From the NCBI GenBank assembly GCA_964594045.1, contig CAZQKR010000018.1:28481-92480 (forward strand): 64,000 nucleotides of DNA, written 5' to 3'. Below are positions 51,893 to 61,787 of this stretch, one piece after another (the first letter of the stretch is position 1; each line of letters begins with the position of its first letter). The position numbers were made by a program, and so were the translations under genes. The notes below the pieces were generated by a model that was not told the origin of the DNA, ran no database searches, and was given only the letters and a program-made list of their open reading frames with translations. Source of the DNA: UBA2365 sp964594045. Lineage in GTDB: Bacteria > Bacteroidota > Bacteroidia > Chitinophagales > Saprospiraceae.

Positions 51893-54610
51893 ATGAAAGT
51901 GATCAGCAACAGAAAATTAAGAATTTCAGGCTTGATTATTATGGTTTTTCAGTTTGTGCAGCTGTTTGGTACACATAACCGGGCAGGTGAGATCACTTTT
52001 GAACAAATCGGCCCTCTGACCATCAGAGCCACGGTGACCACCTATACCATGACCAGTTCGGTGGCAGCAGACCGCGATAGTATTGAGATCTTCTGGGGAG
52101 ACGGTTCAAGTTCCATGGTCAAAAGATCCAATGGTTGGGGAGACCCCCAGCCAAACGATGTCAAGATCAATTATTATACGGCAACGCACACGTATTCAGG
52201 CCGTGCCACCTATACCATCTCGATGTACGATCCCAACCGGATAGCCGGGATTTTGAATGTCAATTATCCTGACAGTGCAAACGTGCCTTTTTATCTGGAG
52301 ACCACCTTTAGTTTTCTGAATACCCAATTTTTAGGAGATAATAATTCCGTAAGATTGTTGGCACCTCCGATTGATTTTGGATGTGTAGGCCAGATTTTCA
52401 GACACAACCCGAACGCTTTTGATATCGAAGGAGACAGTATCAGCTATACTTTGATCATACCACTTCAACAAAGCAATTCAATTGTTCCAGACTACCGTTA
52501 TCCTGACCAGATCGCTCCAGGTGCGGACAATATTTTCACACTTGATCCCCGAACCGGAGATATCGTATGGAATGTACCCAAAGTGGCAGGAGACTATAAT
52601 TTTGCCTTCAGGGTGAACGAGTACAGACAGGGAATACTGATCTCCAGCACCATCAGAGACATGCAGATCCTGATCAGGGATCAATGTCAAAACCGGATAC
52701 CTTCCATAGATGTGGAAGATGAAATTTGCGTTTATGCCGGAGAAAAAGTTAACGCAACAGTTTTGTTTTCAGATGTAGATATGGGTCAGATGGTCCAGCT
52801 TACTGCGTCCGGAGCACCGTTCATATCCACAAAGAACAAAGCAGTTTTATCCAATAAGGACATTTTTCTATTTCCTCCGGCAACAGGCATTTTTGAGTGG
52901 GAAACCTCATGCGAGGACGTTTCGGAACAATATTACCAGGTCATTTTTAAGGTAAGCGACAATGGTTTTAGCGATACCACAGGCCTGACCAATTTAAAGA
53001 GCCTGAGGATCAAGGTTGTTGCTCCCCCACCCCTGAATCCGTCAGCTGAACCGGCAGAAGATCACATGTTGTTGAAATGGGATTATCCTTATGCCTGTGC
53101 TTTTGCTGAGGATGAATATTTCCGTGGATTTTCCGTGTGGAGGAGACTGGGTTCTGAGACTCTTCAGCTGGAAAAATGCACTACCGGCCTTGGCCAGAGC
53201 AGCTATCAGAAAATTGTTTTCTTGACCAGGGAAGACGATGGGATCCATTATTTCTATGAAGACTTTGATATCGAAAAAGAAGTGAATTATTGCTATCGCA
53301 TCTTGCCAGAATTTGCCCGTAAAACTAAAGATGGCTTTCCATACAACCCTGTTTCAGGCCAGCCCGGCATGGAAGTATGTAATTTTATCCCGTCCAATGC
53401 ACCCCTGATGACAAAAGTCAGCGTATTGGAAACGGATGGTTCTGCAGGGAAAATCGAGCTCAACTGGCAATTGATCGGTGGAGAGACAATGGATACCCTA
53501 GCTTTTCCGGGTCCTTATGTAATTGAGCTTTCACAGTCTGTGAACGGAACCGATTTTTTGCCGGTTGCCGGTGCCAGGTTTACCGGAGAACATTTCAGCG
53601 AATTGCTCAATGATACCGTTTTCATACATCAGATGCTGAACACTGCATCTCAGCAATACGAATACTCAACCAGGTTATATTACTCTTCCGATGAGATTCT
53701 GGTCGGATCTTCACCCAAAGCTTCTTCAGTTTTTTTGAGTGCTGAAGCGTTGCAGGGGAAAGTCAGACTACAGTTTGAAACCCAGGTTCCATGGCACAAT
53801 TCAGAGTACGCGATTTACCGTAAGAGCGAAAATGAAAATGAATTTGTGATGATTGGCTATAGTCAGACCAACCGGTTTGATGATTCGGACATTGAAAACG
53901 GAAAAAATTATTGCTATTATGCTGTTTCCAGGGGCAATTACAGTTTTTTGCCCCAAAAAATACTGGTCAACAATTCACAGATCCTTTGCATAGACGCTGT
54001 GGATTTCACACCCATCTGCGGTCCAGCACTTTCAGTGACCAACGACTGTGAAAACGCTCCTGACTGGGCAAAAGCCGTTGACTTGTACAATTATCTTGAA
54101 TGGACTGATGAAGCTTGCCCAGAAAGAACACCTGAGATCAGTGGATACTACATCTATTATGGTACGGACCCGGAAAATCTGGAAAAGATAGACAGTATTG
54201 ACCACAATGTGATATGGGAATTCAAGCATCATGGAACTAACGGACTTCAGGGATGCTACAGCGTCACAGCTGTTGACGCTTCTGGAAATGAAGGAGAAAT
54301 GTCCAACATAGTATGTGCAGAAAACTGCCCGGTTTATGTTTTACCCAACGTGTTCACTCCCGATGGTGACAACGTACACGATACTTTTGTGCCACGCTAT
54401 TCCAGGCATATTGAGACCTTCAATATAAAGATTTTTAACCAGTGGGGTCAGTTGGTTTTCGAAACAAACGATCCGGAGATCAACTGGGACGGAACAAATC
54501 TCCACGGCAAAGCGCTTGCATCGGGTGTTTATTTTTATGTCTACCAACTGACTGCAAGACCTTCTCCGGATGACAGCCAGGTTACCGGCATCATTCACCT
54601 GTTCAGATAA
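51893..54610 (+). CDS. Large secreted protein with CHU_C-type (type B) type IX sorting domain
   Basis: A 905-residue secreted protein. The ATG at 51893 gives a signal-peptide-like start (ISNRKLRISGLIIMVFQF, VQLFGTHNRAGEI); an earlier ATG at 51863 adds ten residues. The body reads as a series of beta-rich repeats, including PKD-like DSIEIFWGDGSSSM, ITLTVNC-like inter-domain segments, and fibronectin type III-like parts (AEPAEDHMLLKWDYPYACAF; GSAGKIELNWQLIGGETMDT). The last 85 residues are the gliding-motility-type C-terminal domain: LPNVFTPDGDNVHDTFVPRY, FNIKIFNQWGQLVFET, INWDGTNLHGKALASGVYFY. This domain directs export by the type IX system and anchoring to the cell surface. Its role is probably adhesion or surface structure. 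Confidence 0.9.
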   Translation: MKVISNRKLRISGLIIMVFQFVQLFGTHNRAGEITFEQIGPLTIRATVTTYTMTSSVAADRDSIEIFWGDGSSSMVKRSNGWGDPQPNDVKINYYTATHTYSGRATYTISMYDPNRIAGILNVNYPDSANVPFYLETTFSFLNTQFLGDNNSVRLLAPPIDFGCVGQIFRHNPNAFDIEGDSISYTLIIPLQQSNSIVPDYRYPDQIAPGADNIFTLDPRTGDIVWNVPKVAGDYNFAFRVNEYRQGILISSTIRDMQILIRDQCQNRIPSIDVEDEICVYAGEKVNATVLFSDVDMGQMVQLTASGAPFISTKNKAVLSNKDIFLFPPATGIFEWETSCEDVSEQYYQVIFKVSDNGFSDTTGLTNLKSLRIKVVAPPPLNPSAEPAEDHMLLKWDYPYACAFAEDEYFRGFSVWRRLGSETLQLEKCTTGLGQSSYQKIVFLTREDDGIHYFYEDFDIEKEVNYCYRILPEFARKTKDGFPYNPVSGQPGMEVCNFIPSNAPLMTKVSVLETDGSAGKIELNWQLIGGETMDTLAFPGPYVIELSQSVNGTDFLPVAGARFTGEHFSELLNDTVFIHQMLNTASQQYEYSTRLYYSSDEILVGSSPKASSVFLSAEALQGKVRLQFETQVPWHNSEYAIYRKSENENEFVMIGYSQTNRFDDSDIENGKNYCYYAVSRGNYSFLPQKILVNNSQILCIDAVDFTPICGPALSVTNDCENAPDWAKAVDLYNYLEWTDEACPERTPEISGYYIYYGTDPENLEKIDSIDHNVIWEFKHHGTNGLQGCYSVTAVDASGNEGEMSNIVCAENCPVYVLPNVFTPDGDNVHDTFVPRYSRHIETFNIKIFNQWGQLVFETNDPEINWDGTNLHGKALASGVYFYVYQLTARPSPDDSQVTGIIHLFR

Positions 54611-54619
54611 GACTGCAGT

Positions 54620-55090
54620 TCAACCTGCCCGTGAGCTGAAAAGAAAATAGAAAGGAACCAGGAACACGGGGATGACCACAAACCACAGGTTCTGATTTTC
54701 AGCTGACAAACCTGTGAAATTTACGATATGGATCGTGATGTACAGAAAAATGCCGGTCACTGCCAGTTTAAGCGCCCTGATCAGCCGGATGGCCTGCAAT
54801 TGTTTGAGTTGTGCATTTTCAGGAGTGACAGGCGAAAGAAAATTGAACTGGTGCTTAAGCTCTTCCAGTAAGGTAAGTCCGGCCACAATGATGATTGAAA
54901 TGGCAGGTAACAACCAAATATACAGTTTATTTCCGAATGTATCCGGGATACCTTTTAAATTGAAATGAATGGGTATTTTCTCAGGTAAATCGCTATAAAG
55001 TTGCCAGATATAAATTACATGGCCCGCATTCAGCAGCCAGGCAACCAGTTCTATTAACTGGTCCAGGATTTTAGAACTGTTCTTTTCCAA
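54620..55090 (-). CDS. DUF1648 membrane protein
   Basis: A 156-residue protein with four hydrophobic segments. The DUF1648 segment is YSDLPEKIPIHFNLKGIPDT, then FGNKLYIWLLPAISIIIVAG. Others: ALKLAVTGIFLYITIHIVNF, LWFVVIPVFLVPFYFLFSS. The family is a common small membrane protein of unknown function, often fused to or near SdpI-type immunity proteins. No such partner is seen here. Its stop lies close to that of the convergent T9SS cargo gene. Confidence 0.85.
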   Translation of the reverse strand: MEKNSSKILDQLIELVAWLLNAGHVIYIWQLYSDLPEKIPIHFNLKGIPDTFGNKLYIWLLPAISIIIVAGLTLLEELKHQFNFLSPVTPENAQLKQLQAIRLIRALKLAVTGIFLYITIHIVNFTGLSAENQNLWFVVIPVFLVPFYFLFSSRAG

Positions 55091-55124
55091 TTATTTCAGC
55101 CAGTATTTACAATTTCTCTGATCC

Positions 55125-55664
55125 TTAAAAATTTAAAAAATCAGCAGCGTGCTTTTTGAGCAGGTCCAGCGTTTTCTGATCGGTCAATTCATCACCAGAC
55201 ATCAGGCTTTCGACCTGCCTGATGGCAGGCTTAGCATAAAATACGTTCATTTTCAGGTATTGCAAAATGCTCGTCAACTGGTCCATCCCAAGCCAGTTGC
55301 CTGCTCGTCCGGAACTCAAACCCACCAGAGCAACTTTTTTGTCCCTGAATGTTTCCTCCATCCTATTCACCGAAAGAGCATCAAGTAAAACTTTAAGTGA
55401 ACCCGGGTAACTGCCATTATATTCAGGAGAAATGATCACCCATTTTTTGGACGGAATAAAATAATTAATCTGGGCTGCCGACAGTATTTCGTTCTGACCT
55501 GATGCCTGGTACATCCTTCCATGTAAAATGCCATCCTGGTAATCCTCCAGTGCAATTAATTCCACTGGTTCTGTGGTCAGTCCGGATATTATTCTTTTAT
55601 ATTGTCCGGCAATCCTCCTTGTGAGGCTGCCCTCCCTGTTCGTACCAGAAATGATCAATATCAT
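55125..55664 (-). CDS. NADPH-dependent FMN reductase-like flavoprotein
   Basis: A 179-residue flavodoxin-fold protein. Seen: ILIISGTNREGSLTRRIAGQ (phosphate-binding loop), KKWVIISPEYNGSYPGSLKV (the SPEYN flavin site), and KVALVGLSSGRAGNWLGMDQ. These match the SsuE/ChrR/azoreductase-like FMN_red family, which reduces quinones, azo compounds or free flavin using NAD(P)H. A -7 box TAAATTTG (55687-55694, minus strand) lies upstream. Confidence 0.92.
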   Translation of the reverse strand: MILIISGTNREGSLTRRIAGQYKRIISGLTTEPVELIALEDYQDGILHGRMYQASGQNEILSAAQINYFIPSKKWVIISPEYNGSYPGSLKVLLDALSVNRMEETFRDKKVALVGLSSGRAGNWLGMDQLTSILQYLKMNVFYAKPAIRQVESLMSGDELTDQKTLDLLKKHAADFLNF

Positions 55665-55816
55665 ATTGTATATCTGTTTTTAGATGCAAATTTATATCAT
55701 AAATATTAAACACGGATTAAATAATATACTATTCAAAGGAGCGGCTTAAAAACTTGCTTCAATTGCAAACCAAATCAGATTTAAATTGTTACAGAAATCA
55801 TTTAAACCAAGCAGGT

Positions 55817-56185
55817 ATGGAGAAAAATGTTTTCGGAGAAGAATTGATCAGTTGCAGTATGGACCCGACGACCGGATTTTACCGGGATGGAAGTTGTCAT
55901 TCAGGAGAAGAAGATTACGGTGTGCATACTGTTTGTGCGGTGATGACCAGAGAATTCCTTGAATTTTCGAAAATGGTAGGAAATGACCTGAGTACCCCAA
56001 GACCGCAGTATCAATTTGCCGGACTGGCCCCCGGCGACAAATGGTGCCTTTGTGCAGCAAGATGGGTCGAGGCATGGAGAGCAGGAAAAGCACCTAAAGT
56101 ATTACTTGAAGCAACAAACGAAAAAACACTAAAATATATTGATTTACATGAATTAGTCAAGTTTGCCTGGAAGGAAGATAAGTAG
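55817..56185 (+). CDS. DUF2237 protein
   Basis: A 122-residue protein. KNVFGEELISCSMDPTTGFY, then RDGSCHSGEEDYGVHTVCAV, MTREFLEFSKMVGNDLSTPR, and PGDKWCLCAARWVEAWRAGK match DUF2237 closely, with its conserved Cys residues and STPRP. Function unknown. The ATG at 55817 aligns with the usual start; a TTG at 55754 would add 21 residues without similarity to the family. Confidence 0.92.
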   Translation: MEKNVFGEELISCSMDPTTGFYRDGSCHSGEEDYGVHTVCAVMTREFLEFSKMVGNDLSTPRPQYQFAGLAPGDKWCLCAARWVEAWRAGKAPKVLLEATNEKTLKYIDLHELVKFAWKEDK

Positions 56186-56299
56186 ACTTTTGCTTAAAAG
56201 TATTACTTTCGATCCATGTTTTGTTGTAGTTTTGCTTTGATCAATATCTGTGATCATTTTGAATAATTTCAGTTCTGATATCGTGTCATAAAAGATATT

Positions 56300-57772
56300 A
56301 TGGGAAAGAAAAAGGCAATTGTCATCGGTTCAGGAGTGGCAGGTCTGGCTGTTGCTATCCGATTGGCCAACAAGGGATATCGGGTTGAGGTATTTGAAAA
56401 AAATGATTATCCCGGAGGCAAACTGACCAGTTTTCGGTCAGGTGCATATCGCTTTGATGCCGGCCCCTCCCTGTTCACGCTGCCAAAGCTGGCAGATGAA
56501 CTGTTTGAACTATGCGGAAAGGATCCGAGAAAATATTTCAATTATTTGGAGAAGGACGAGTCCTGCAGGTATTTTTGGGATGATGGCACTACTTTCATTT
56601 CCCACACTGATCCGGCTGCTTTTGAACAGGAAATTGCAGGAACTTTTGATACAGATCCTCAGATCATTCACAGGTACCTGCATAAAAGTAAGGACATGTA
56701 CGAGCTTGCAGGCAGAATTTTCATGGAAAAGCCCCTGAACCGAATAAATACCTGGATCTCGTCTGAAGTGGCAAAAGCCATACTGAATCTCCGTAAACTG
56801 GACCTTTGGAATACCATGCACAAGGCCAACCGGAAAATGCTTGTACATCCAAAACTCGTTCAACTTTTCAACCGGTATGCCACCTATAACGGCAGTGATC
56901 CATACAGGGCGCCTGCCATGCTCAATATGATCCCGCACCTCGAACACAACATCGGCACTTTTTTACCTTCCAAAGGCATTCATGAGATCACAGAAGTGCT
57001 ATATGCGCTTGCTTTGGAATCAGGCGTTGACTTCCACTTCGGTGAAGAAGCACTGGAAATAATCGTTGAAGGGAGGAAAGCAGGCGGAGTAAAAACCAAA
57101 AATGGTCTTCATCCTGCAGACATTGTGGTGTCCAATATGGATGTGCTCATGAGTTACCGTAAGCTGCTTCACGGTGTCAAAGCGCCTGAAATGATCCTGC
57201 AGCAGGAGCGATCCACTTCCGCTTTGATCTTTTATTGGGGCATTATGGGAAGTTTTGATCAACTTGGACTGCATAATGTGCTCTTCAGCAATGATTATCC
57301 TGGTGAATTTGAATCTTTGGCAAAAGGTGATCAGGCTTTCCATGATCCAACGGTTTATATAGCCATAACCTCAAAGGATGTTCCGGGAGATGCGCCTGAA
57401 GGTTGCGAAAACTGGTTTGTTATGGTCAATGTGCCCTATAATAAAGGACAAAACTGGAATGAAATGATCCGCGATTACCGTTCGGCGATCATCAACAAAA
57501 TAAATGGGCGTTTCAACACGAATATAGAATCACTTATTGAGGTGGAAAGTCATCTTTCACCCCTTGAAATTGAATCCCGGACCTCTTCTTTTGGTGGTTC
57601 ACTCTACGGAAACAGCTCAAATAATCGTTATGCAGCCTTTTTAAGACATGCAAATAAAAGTAATCGGATCAAAGGTTTGTATTTTTGTGGCGGAAGTGTC
57701 CACCCTGGTGGTGGAATTCCCTTATGTTTGCTTTCTGCTAAAATAACTTCTGAATTATGCCCGGTACCATAA
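56300..57772 (+). CDS. CrtI/CrtD-family carotenoid desaturase
   Basis: A 490-residue FAD enzyme of the phytoene desaturase family. N-terminal dinucleotide motif VIGSGVAGLAVAIRLANKGY, then VEVFEKNDYPGGKLTSFRSG and FDAGPSLFTLPKL; the C-terminal flavin motif is YFCGGSVHPGGGIPLCLLSA. It overlaps the CruF-like gene by 16 bp. Because of this pairing it may be a CrtD-like 3,4-desaturase acting on hydroxylated carotenoid ends (as in the saproxanthin/flexixanthin/myxol type pathways) rather than the first phytoene desaturase; this is inference. Other carotenoid genes are not in the window. Confidence 0.88.
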   Translation: MGKKKAIVIGSGVAGLAVAIRLANKGYRVEVFEKNDYPGGKLTSFRSGAYRFDAGPSLFTLPKLADELFELCGKDPRKYFNYLEKDESCRYFWDDGTTFISHTDPAAFEQEIAGTFDTDPQIIHRYLHKSKDMYELAGRIFMEKPLNRINTWISSEVAKAILNLRKLDLWNTMHKANRKMLVHPKLVQLFNRYATYNGSDPYRAPAMLNMIPHLEHNIGTFLPSKGIHEITEVLYALALESGVDFHFGEEALEIIVEGRKAGGVKTKNGLHPADIVVSNMDVLMSYRKLLHGVKAPEMILQQERSTSALIFYWGIMGSFDQLGLHNVLFSNDYPGEFESLAKGDQAFHDPTVYIAITSKDVPGDAPEGCENWFVMVNVPYNKGQNWNEMIRDYRSAIINKINGRFNTNIESLIEVESHLSPLEIESRTSSFGGSLYGNSSNNRYAAFLRHANKSNRIKGLYFCGGSVHPGGGIPLCLLSAKITSELCPVP

Positions 57773-58416
57773 TGAATTTTATCAAAGACAAAACCCGTTT
57801 CAGCCTGTTCTTACTGATCGTTATTTACCTGGTCGGTTTTGTCACGGCACTGCTTGGATTCACAGACAGTCTGATGCAGCTCACACCGTTCAACCTGCTT
57901 TTTGCTGCAGGACTGATCATTTACAATACCTCAGAGATCAATGCAAGATTTTTTATATGGTTTGCCTGTATCGCTGTCATCGGCTTTCTTCTTGAATGGA
58001 TCGGGATCACTACGGGGATCATTTTTGGAGAATACCATTATGGAGATACATTGGGAATCCAACTGATGGATGTGCCGCTGATCATTGGGATCAATTGGTC
58101 AGTACTGGTTTTCAGTACAGCAGCGGTGGTTTCCGGAACAGACCTCAATAAATGGCTGAAATCAGCCCTTGCTGCCACATTGATGGTGTGCTATGATTTT
58201 TTACTCGAGCCTGTTGCGGTCAGATTTGATTTCTGGACCTGGTCGGGTGGAGAAATTCCCGTTCAGAATTACCTGGCCTGGTGGATCATTTCCTTTATTT
58301 TTTTGGTGCCCACACACTATCTGTTCAGCAATTTGAAAAACCGTATTGCTCTTCCGGTAATCCTGGTCCAGGCGCTGTTTTTTGTCGTCCTGATCCTGAA
58401 GGAAGGCCTTTTTTGA
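57757..58416 (+). CDS. CruF-like carotenoid biosynthesis membrane protein
   Basis: A 219-residue protein with about seven hydrophobic segments. Seen: IGFLLEWIGITTGIIFGEYH and YGDTLGIQLMDVPLIIGINW, then MVCYDFLLEPVAVRFDFWTW and the LAWWIISFIF segment. These match the carotenoid 1,2-hydratase CruF family. CruF adds water to the terminal double bond of carotenes. It overlaps the desaturase gene, supporting work in one pathway. A second in-frame ATG at 57772 would remove five residues. Confidence 0.85.
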   Translation: MPGTIMNFIKDKTRFSLFLLIVIYLVGFVTALLGFTDSLMQLTPFNLLFAAGLIIYNTSEINARFFIWFACIAVIGFLLEWIGITTGIIFGEYHYGDTLGIQLMDVPLIIGINWSVLVFSTAAVVSGTDLNKWLKSALAATLMVCYDFLLEPVAVRFDFWTWSGGEIPVQNYLAWWIISFIFLVPTHYLFSNLKNRIALPVILVQALFFVVLILKEGLF

Positions 58417-58596
58417 TGCTAAAAAGTAATTTTGGAATTTCGCTCCCTCAGTTTTCGTTTCAAAATCAGGATGATGTGGATTTTTTAATGTAATTTGCGA
58501 GTACAATTGTTTCACTGTTCAACGAATTTACAGTTGGATAGGTTGAAATAAATGGTTGCTTTTTGATCTGATTGAACACTTATAATTATAGTTAAT

Positions 58597-59277
58597 ATGA
58601 AGATTCAGTATTTGGGACATGCATGCATATTTGTGGATTTTGGCGGAGCCAGACTGTTGTTTGATCCCTTTATTTCCGGTAATGAACTGGCAAAAGATAT
58701 TCAGATTGACCAGATACAGGCAGATTATATCCTGTTATCACATGGTCATCAGGATCATATACTTGATGTGGAGCGCATTGCAAAGAATACGGGTGCAAAG
58801 ATCGTATCCAATTTTGAAATTGTCAGTTATTTTCAGAAGAAAGGTTTTGATGGTCACCCAATGAACCATGGTGGTACATGGAATTTTGACTTCGGGAAGG
58901 TCAAAATGGTCAGCGCCATTCATTCCAGTTCTTTTCCGGACGGGAGCTATGCCGGAAATCCCGGAGGATTTGTGATCTGGAATGATGAACAATGCTTCTA
59001 TTTTGCCGGAGATACTGCTTTGACGATGGACATGAAGCTGATACCGATGCTTTGCCCAAAACCTGATTGTTGTATCCTGCCGATGGGCGATAATTTCACC
59101 ATGGGTATTGAAGAAGCAGCCATTGCCAGCGATTTTGTGGAATGCCCTGTCGTGGTGGCCTGTCATTTCGATACCTTTGGCTACATCATGATGGATAAAC
59201 AACATGCTAAACGGGTTTTTGAAGGAAAAAACAAAACACTTTTCATACCTCAGATCGGTGAAACCATCCTGATCTGA
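58597..59277 (+). CDS. UPF0173-type metallo-beta-lactamase-fold hydrolase
   Basis: A 226-residue protein. MKIQYLGHACIFVDFGGARL, LFDPFISGNELA, the metal-binding HGHQDH motif, HGGTWNFDFGKVKMVSAIHS, FYFAGDTALTMDMKLI and PVVVACHFDTFGY are the UPF0173 (YtkL-like) pattern. Family members are predicted metal-dependent hydrolases of unknown substrate. It stands alone. The region 58417-58596 shows no gene. Confidence 0.93.
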   Translation: MKIQYLGHACIFVDFGGARLLFDPFISGNELAKDIQIDQIQADYILLSHGHQDHILDVERIAKNTGAKIVSNFEIVSYFQKKGFDGHPMNHGGTWNFDFGKVKMVSAIHSSSFPDGSYAGNPGGFVIWNDEQCFYFAGDTALTMDMKLIPMLCPKPDCCILPMGDNFTMGIEEAAIASDFVECPVVVACHFDTFGYIMMDKQHAKRVFEGKNKTLFIPQIGETILI

Positions 59278-59417
59278 TCCTCAGGATATGTAAAATAAGG
59301 GACCAGACATGATGTGGTTCCGGTATTCCGCAAGGCTGACTGAACTTTTTTTGTACTCAAATCAAAATTTCAGATAAGTTTGTGTGGACAGACTGCCTTC
59401 AAACAGAATTGTTTTGA

Positions 59418-59425
59418 TATTTTTG
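59418..59425 (+). promoter_or_regulatory. Bacteroidota -7 box TATTTTTG upstream of parA
   Basis: TATTTTTG matches the consensus, 35 bp before the parA ATG. The nearest upstream TTTG (59389) is too distant to be an ideal -33. Confidence 0.45.
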
Positions 59426-59460
59426 CCGGCTTAAAAATTTGAAATAAATCACGTCTAAAG

Positions 59461-60243
59461 ATGGGAAAGGTAATTGCGATTGCAAATCAAAAAGGAGGAG
59501 TTGGAAAGACGACGACTGCCATCAATCTGGCTTCTGCTATAGGTTTACTCGAAAAGAAGGTTTTATTGATCGACGCTGATCCGCAGGGAAATGCGACCTC
59601 AGGTCTGGGTTTCAAAAGCGGTGATTATGAATTCACTTTGTATGATTGCATGTCCAACGATGTTGAACCTGCCGAAACCATCCTGACGACTGAAGTGCCT
59701 AACCTCAGCATCCTGCCATCCGATATACAGCTTGTAGGTGCAGAAATAGAACTGGTCAACCAGGAGCAAAGGGAATTCAGACTGAAAAGCATTGTAGATA
59801 AAGTCAGGGATCAGTACGATTATATTTTTATTGATTGTCTTCCGTCTCTGGGATTGATCACGGTCAATGCGCTGGTGGCTTCAGATACGGTGCTGATCCC
59901 CGTTCAAAGCGAGTTTTTCTCTTTGGAAGGGCTGGGTAAACTAAAAGATACCATTCATATTATTCAATCCAGGATGAACCCGAAACTGGAGGTGGAAGGT
60001 ATTCTCATCACCATGTATGACAAGCGTTTAAGGATGGCGAGCCTGTTGAGCGGAAACATCAAGGAGATCGTTTCGGATTACATTTTTGAAACCGTCATCA
60101 ACAGGAATGCAAAGATCAATGAAGCACCGATGATGGGTAAGCCTGTTTTGATGTATGATGCAGCATCCACCGGTTCGAGAAATTTTCTCAACCTGGCTTA
60201 TGAATTGCTCACAAAAAACGGTGATGCGATTGCGGTAGGATAA
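59461..60243 (+). CDS. parA: Chromosome-partitioning ATPase ParA
   Basis: A 260-residue Walker-type ATPase. The deviant Walker A KGGVGKTT is at residues 11-18, with VLLIDADPQGNATSGLG, DYIFIDCLPSLGLITVNALV and FFSLEGLGKL. It segregates the replication origin with ParB, encoded 31 bp downstream. Length is normal for chromosomal ParA (Soj). Confidence 0.96.
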   Translation: MGKVIAIANQKGGVGKTTTAINLASAIGLLEKKVLLIDADPQGNATSGLGFKSGDYEFTLYDCMSNDVEPAETILTTEVPNLSILPSDIQLVGAEIELVNQEQREFRLKSIVDKVRDQYDYIFIDCLPSLGLITVNALVASDTVLIPVQSEFFSLEGLGKLKDTIHIIQSRMNPKLEVEGILITMYDKRLRMASLLSGNIKEIVSDYIFETVINRNAKINEAPMMGKPVLMYDAASTGSRNFLNLAYELLTKNGDAIAVG

Positions 60244-60274
60244 AAAACCCCTTCATAATAAATATTAAATAAAA

Positions 60275-61165
60275 ATGGCTAAAAAAACTGATCTGGATAA
60301 GGGACTTAAAGCGCTTTTGGGCAACATTGAAAGCAAAAATGTGCATGAAAGACAGGAGGTAATTCGTGAATTGAGCCACAGCAGCGCCATGATCCCGATC
60401 GAAGACATAGAGCTGAACCCTTTTCAACCCAGAAAATCGTTTTCTGATGCGGAACTGGAAGAGCTGGCTTCATCCATCAAAGCCCTGGGTTTGATCCAGC
60501 CGGTCACTGTCCGCAGTCTGGGCGGTCAAAAATATCAGATCATTTCCGGTGAGAGAAGGTGGAGAGCGAGCAAAATAGCCGGTCTGACGGAAATTCCGGC
60601 ATATATCCGTCTGGCGGATGACCAGGCAATGATGGAGATGGCCCTGGTGGAAAACATCCAGAGGGCTGATTTGAATGCTTTGGAAATTGCGGTGGCCTAT
60701 AATCGTTTACTCGAAGAGTTCAGCCTGACACATGAATCAGTGGCGGAAAGAGTCGGGAAAAACCGGAGCACCATCACGAATTATCTGCGCTTACTCAAGT
60801 TGCCCCCAACCATACAGCAAGGCATAAAGGAAGATCTGATCAGCATGGGGCATGCAAAGGTACTGGCAGGTATCGACAACCTTCCACTGCAATTGTCCCT
60901 GTACCAGGACACCGTTAAAAACAATCTTTCAGTCAGAGCTCTCGAAAAAAAGATCCTGGATCACCTCAGCTCTGCAACAAGTGCCAGAACAGACAAGGAA
61001 GCTAAAGTTCAGGATCCTGCAGTCATGAGCGTCCAAAACCGGCTGGTAAGTCATTTCGAAACGAAAGTTGCGATCAGCAGAAATGAACGAGGATCCGGAT
61101 ACATCCAGATATTTTTTGATTCTGATGATGATTTTAATGATATTTTGGATAAAATGGACATTTAA
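60275..61165 (+). CDS. parB: Chromosome-partitioning protein ParB
   Basis: A 296-residue protein. The N-terminal CTPase/ParB domain shows NPFQPRKSFSDAELEELASS and SGERRWRASKIAGLTEIPAY (GERRxRA at 92-98), then LVENIQRADLNALEIAVAYN. A central helix-turn-helix reads LTHESVAERVGKNRSTITNY, and the C-terminal dimerisation region is IFFDSDDDFNDILDKMDI. It binds parS. I could not find a convincing parS site nearby, so it is probably elsewhere in the chromosome. Confidence 0.96.
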   Translation: MAKKTDLDKGLKALLGNIESKNVHERQEVIRELSHSSAMIPIEDIELNPFQPRKSFSDAELEELASSIKALGLIQPVTVRSLGGQKYQIISGERRWRASKIAGLTEIPAYIRLADDQAMMEMALVENIQRADLNALEIAVAYNRLLEEFSLTHESVAERVGKNRSTITNYLRLLKLPPTIQQGIKEDLISMGHAKVLAGIDNLPLQLSLYQDTVKNNLSVRALEKKILDHLSSATSARTDKEAKVQDPAVMSVQNRLVSHFETKVAISRNERGSGYIQIFFDSDDDFNDILDKMDI

Positions 61166-61190
61166 AACCTTTTTTTATCGTTAAACCGAT

Positions 61191-61772
61191 ATGCAGATCA
61201 ATCTTGTCCTGATATTTTTTTGTATGCTGATGCTGCCTTCAATTGGCCTGGCGCAGATCGATATTGACGGTAACGGTGCAGCTGTGGTAGCCGACACCAG
61301 CCTGTCTGAAAAAGAAGGATTGGACATGAAAAATAAAAACACATTCAGGGTCTTGTTCAGCGGCAATCCCGGGAAAGCTGCATTGTATTCCCTCATCCTG
61401 CCGGGTGCAGGACAGGCCTACAACAAAAAATACTGGAAAATTCCTTTTGTCTATGGCGCTTTGGGTGGTGCAGGATACTATTTTTACACGGTCAACGCTA
61501 CCTATCAGGAAAGAAAGCAACTCTATCAGACAGATCTGATCAATTATCCGAACCAACCGAGCAATATTTTTCCCTACTATATCGCAGCCAAAAAAGCCAG
61601 GGAACAGGCTATTTTCATCATTCTTGGAGTACATCTGTTCAATTCACTTGAGGCATATATAGACCGGCATCTGATCGATTTTGATACCGATGAAAATCTC
61701 AGTATGCAATTCAGGATCACTCCTGATCCGTTTACAGGAGCAGGGATCAGTTTCTGCTATACCTTGAAATGA
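61191..61772 (+). CDS. DUF5683 envelope protein
   Basis: A 193-residue protein with a signal peptide (IFFCMLMLPSIGLAQ). The DUF5683 region shows NPGKAALYSLILPGAGQAYN, then KKYWKIPFVYGALGGAGYYF and EQAIFIILGVHLFNSLEAYI with two or three hydrophobic segments. In Bacteroidota this gene commonly follows parA-parB, as here (25 bp after parB). Its role is unknown. Convergent with the exonuclease gene. Confidence 0.88.
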   Translation: MQINLVLIFFCMLMLPSIGLAQIDIDGNGAAVVADTSLSEKEGLDMKNKNTFRVLFSGNPGKAALYSLILPGAGQAYNKKYWKIPFVYGALGGAGYYFYTVNATYQERKQLYQTDLINYPNQPSNIFPYYIAAKKAREQAIFIILGVHLFNSLEAYIDRHLIDFDTDENLSMQFRITPDPFTGAGISFCYTLK

Positions 61773-61787
61773 ACTCTTCCGCTTCTG

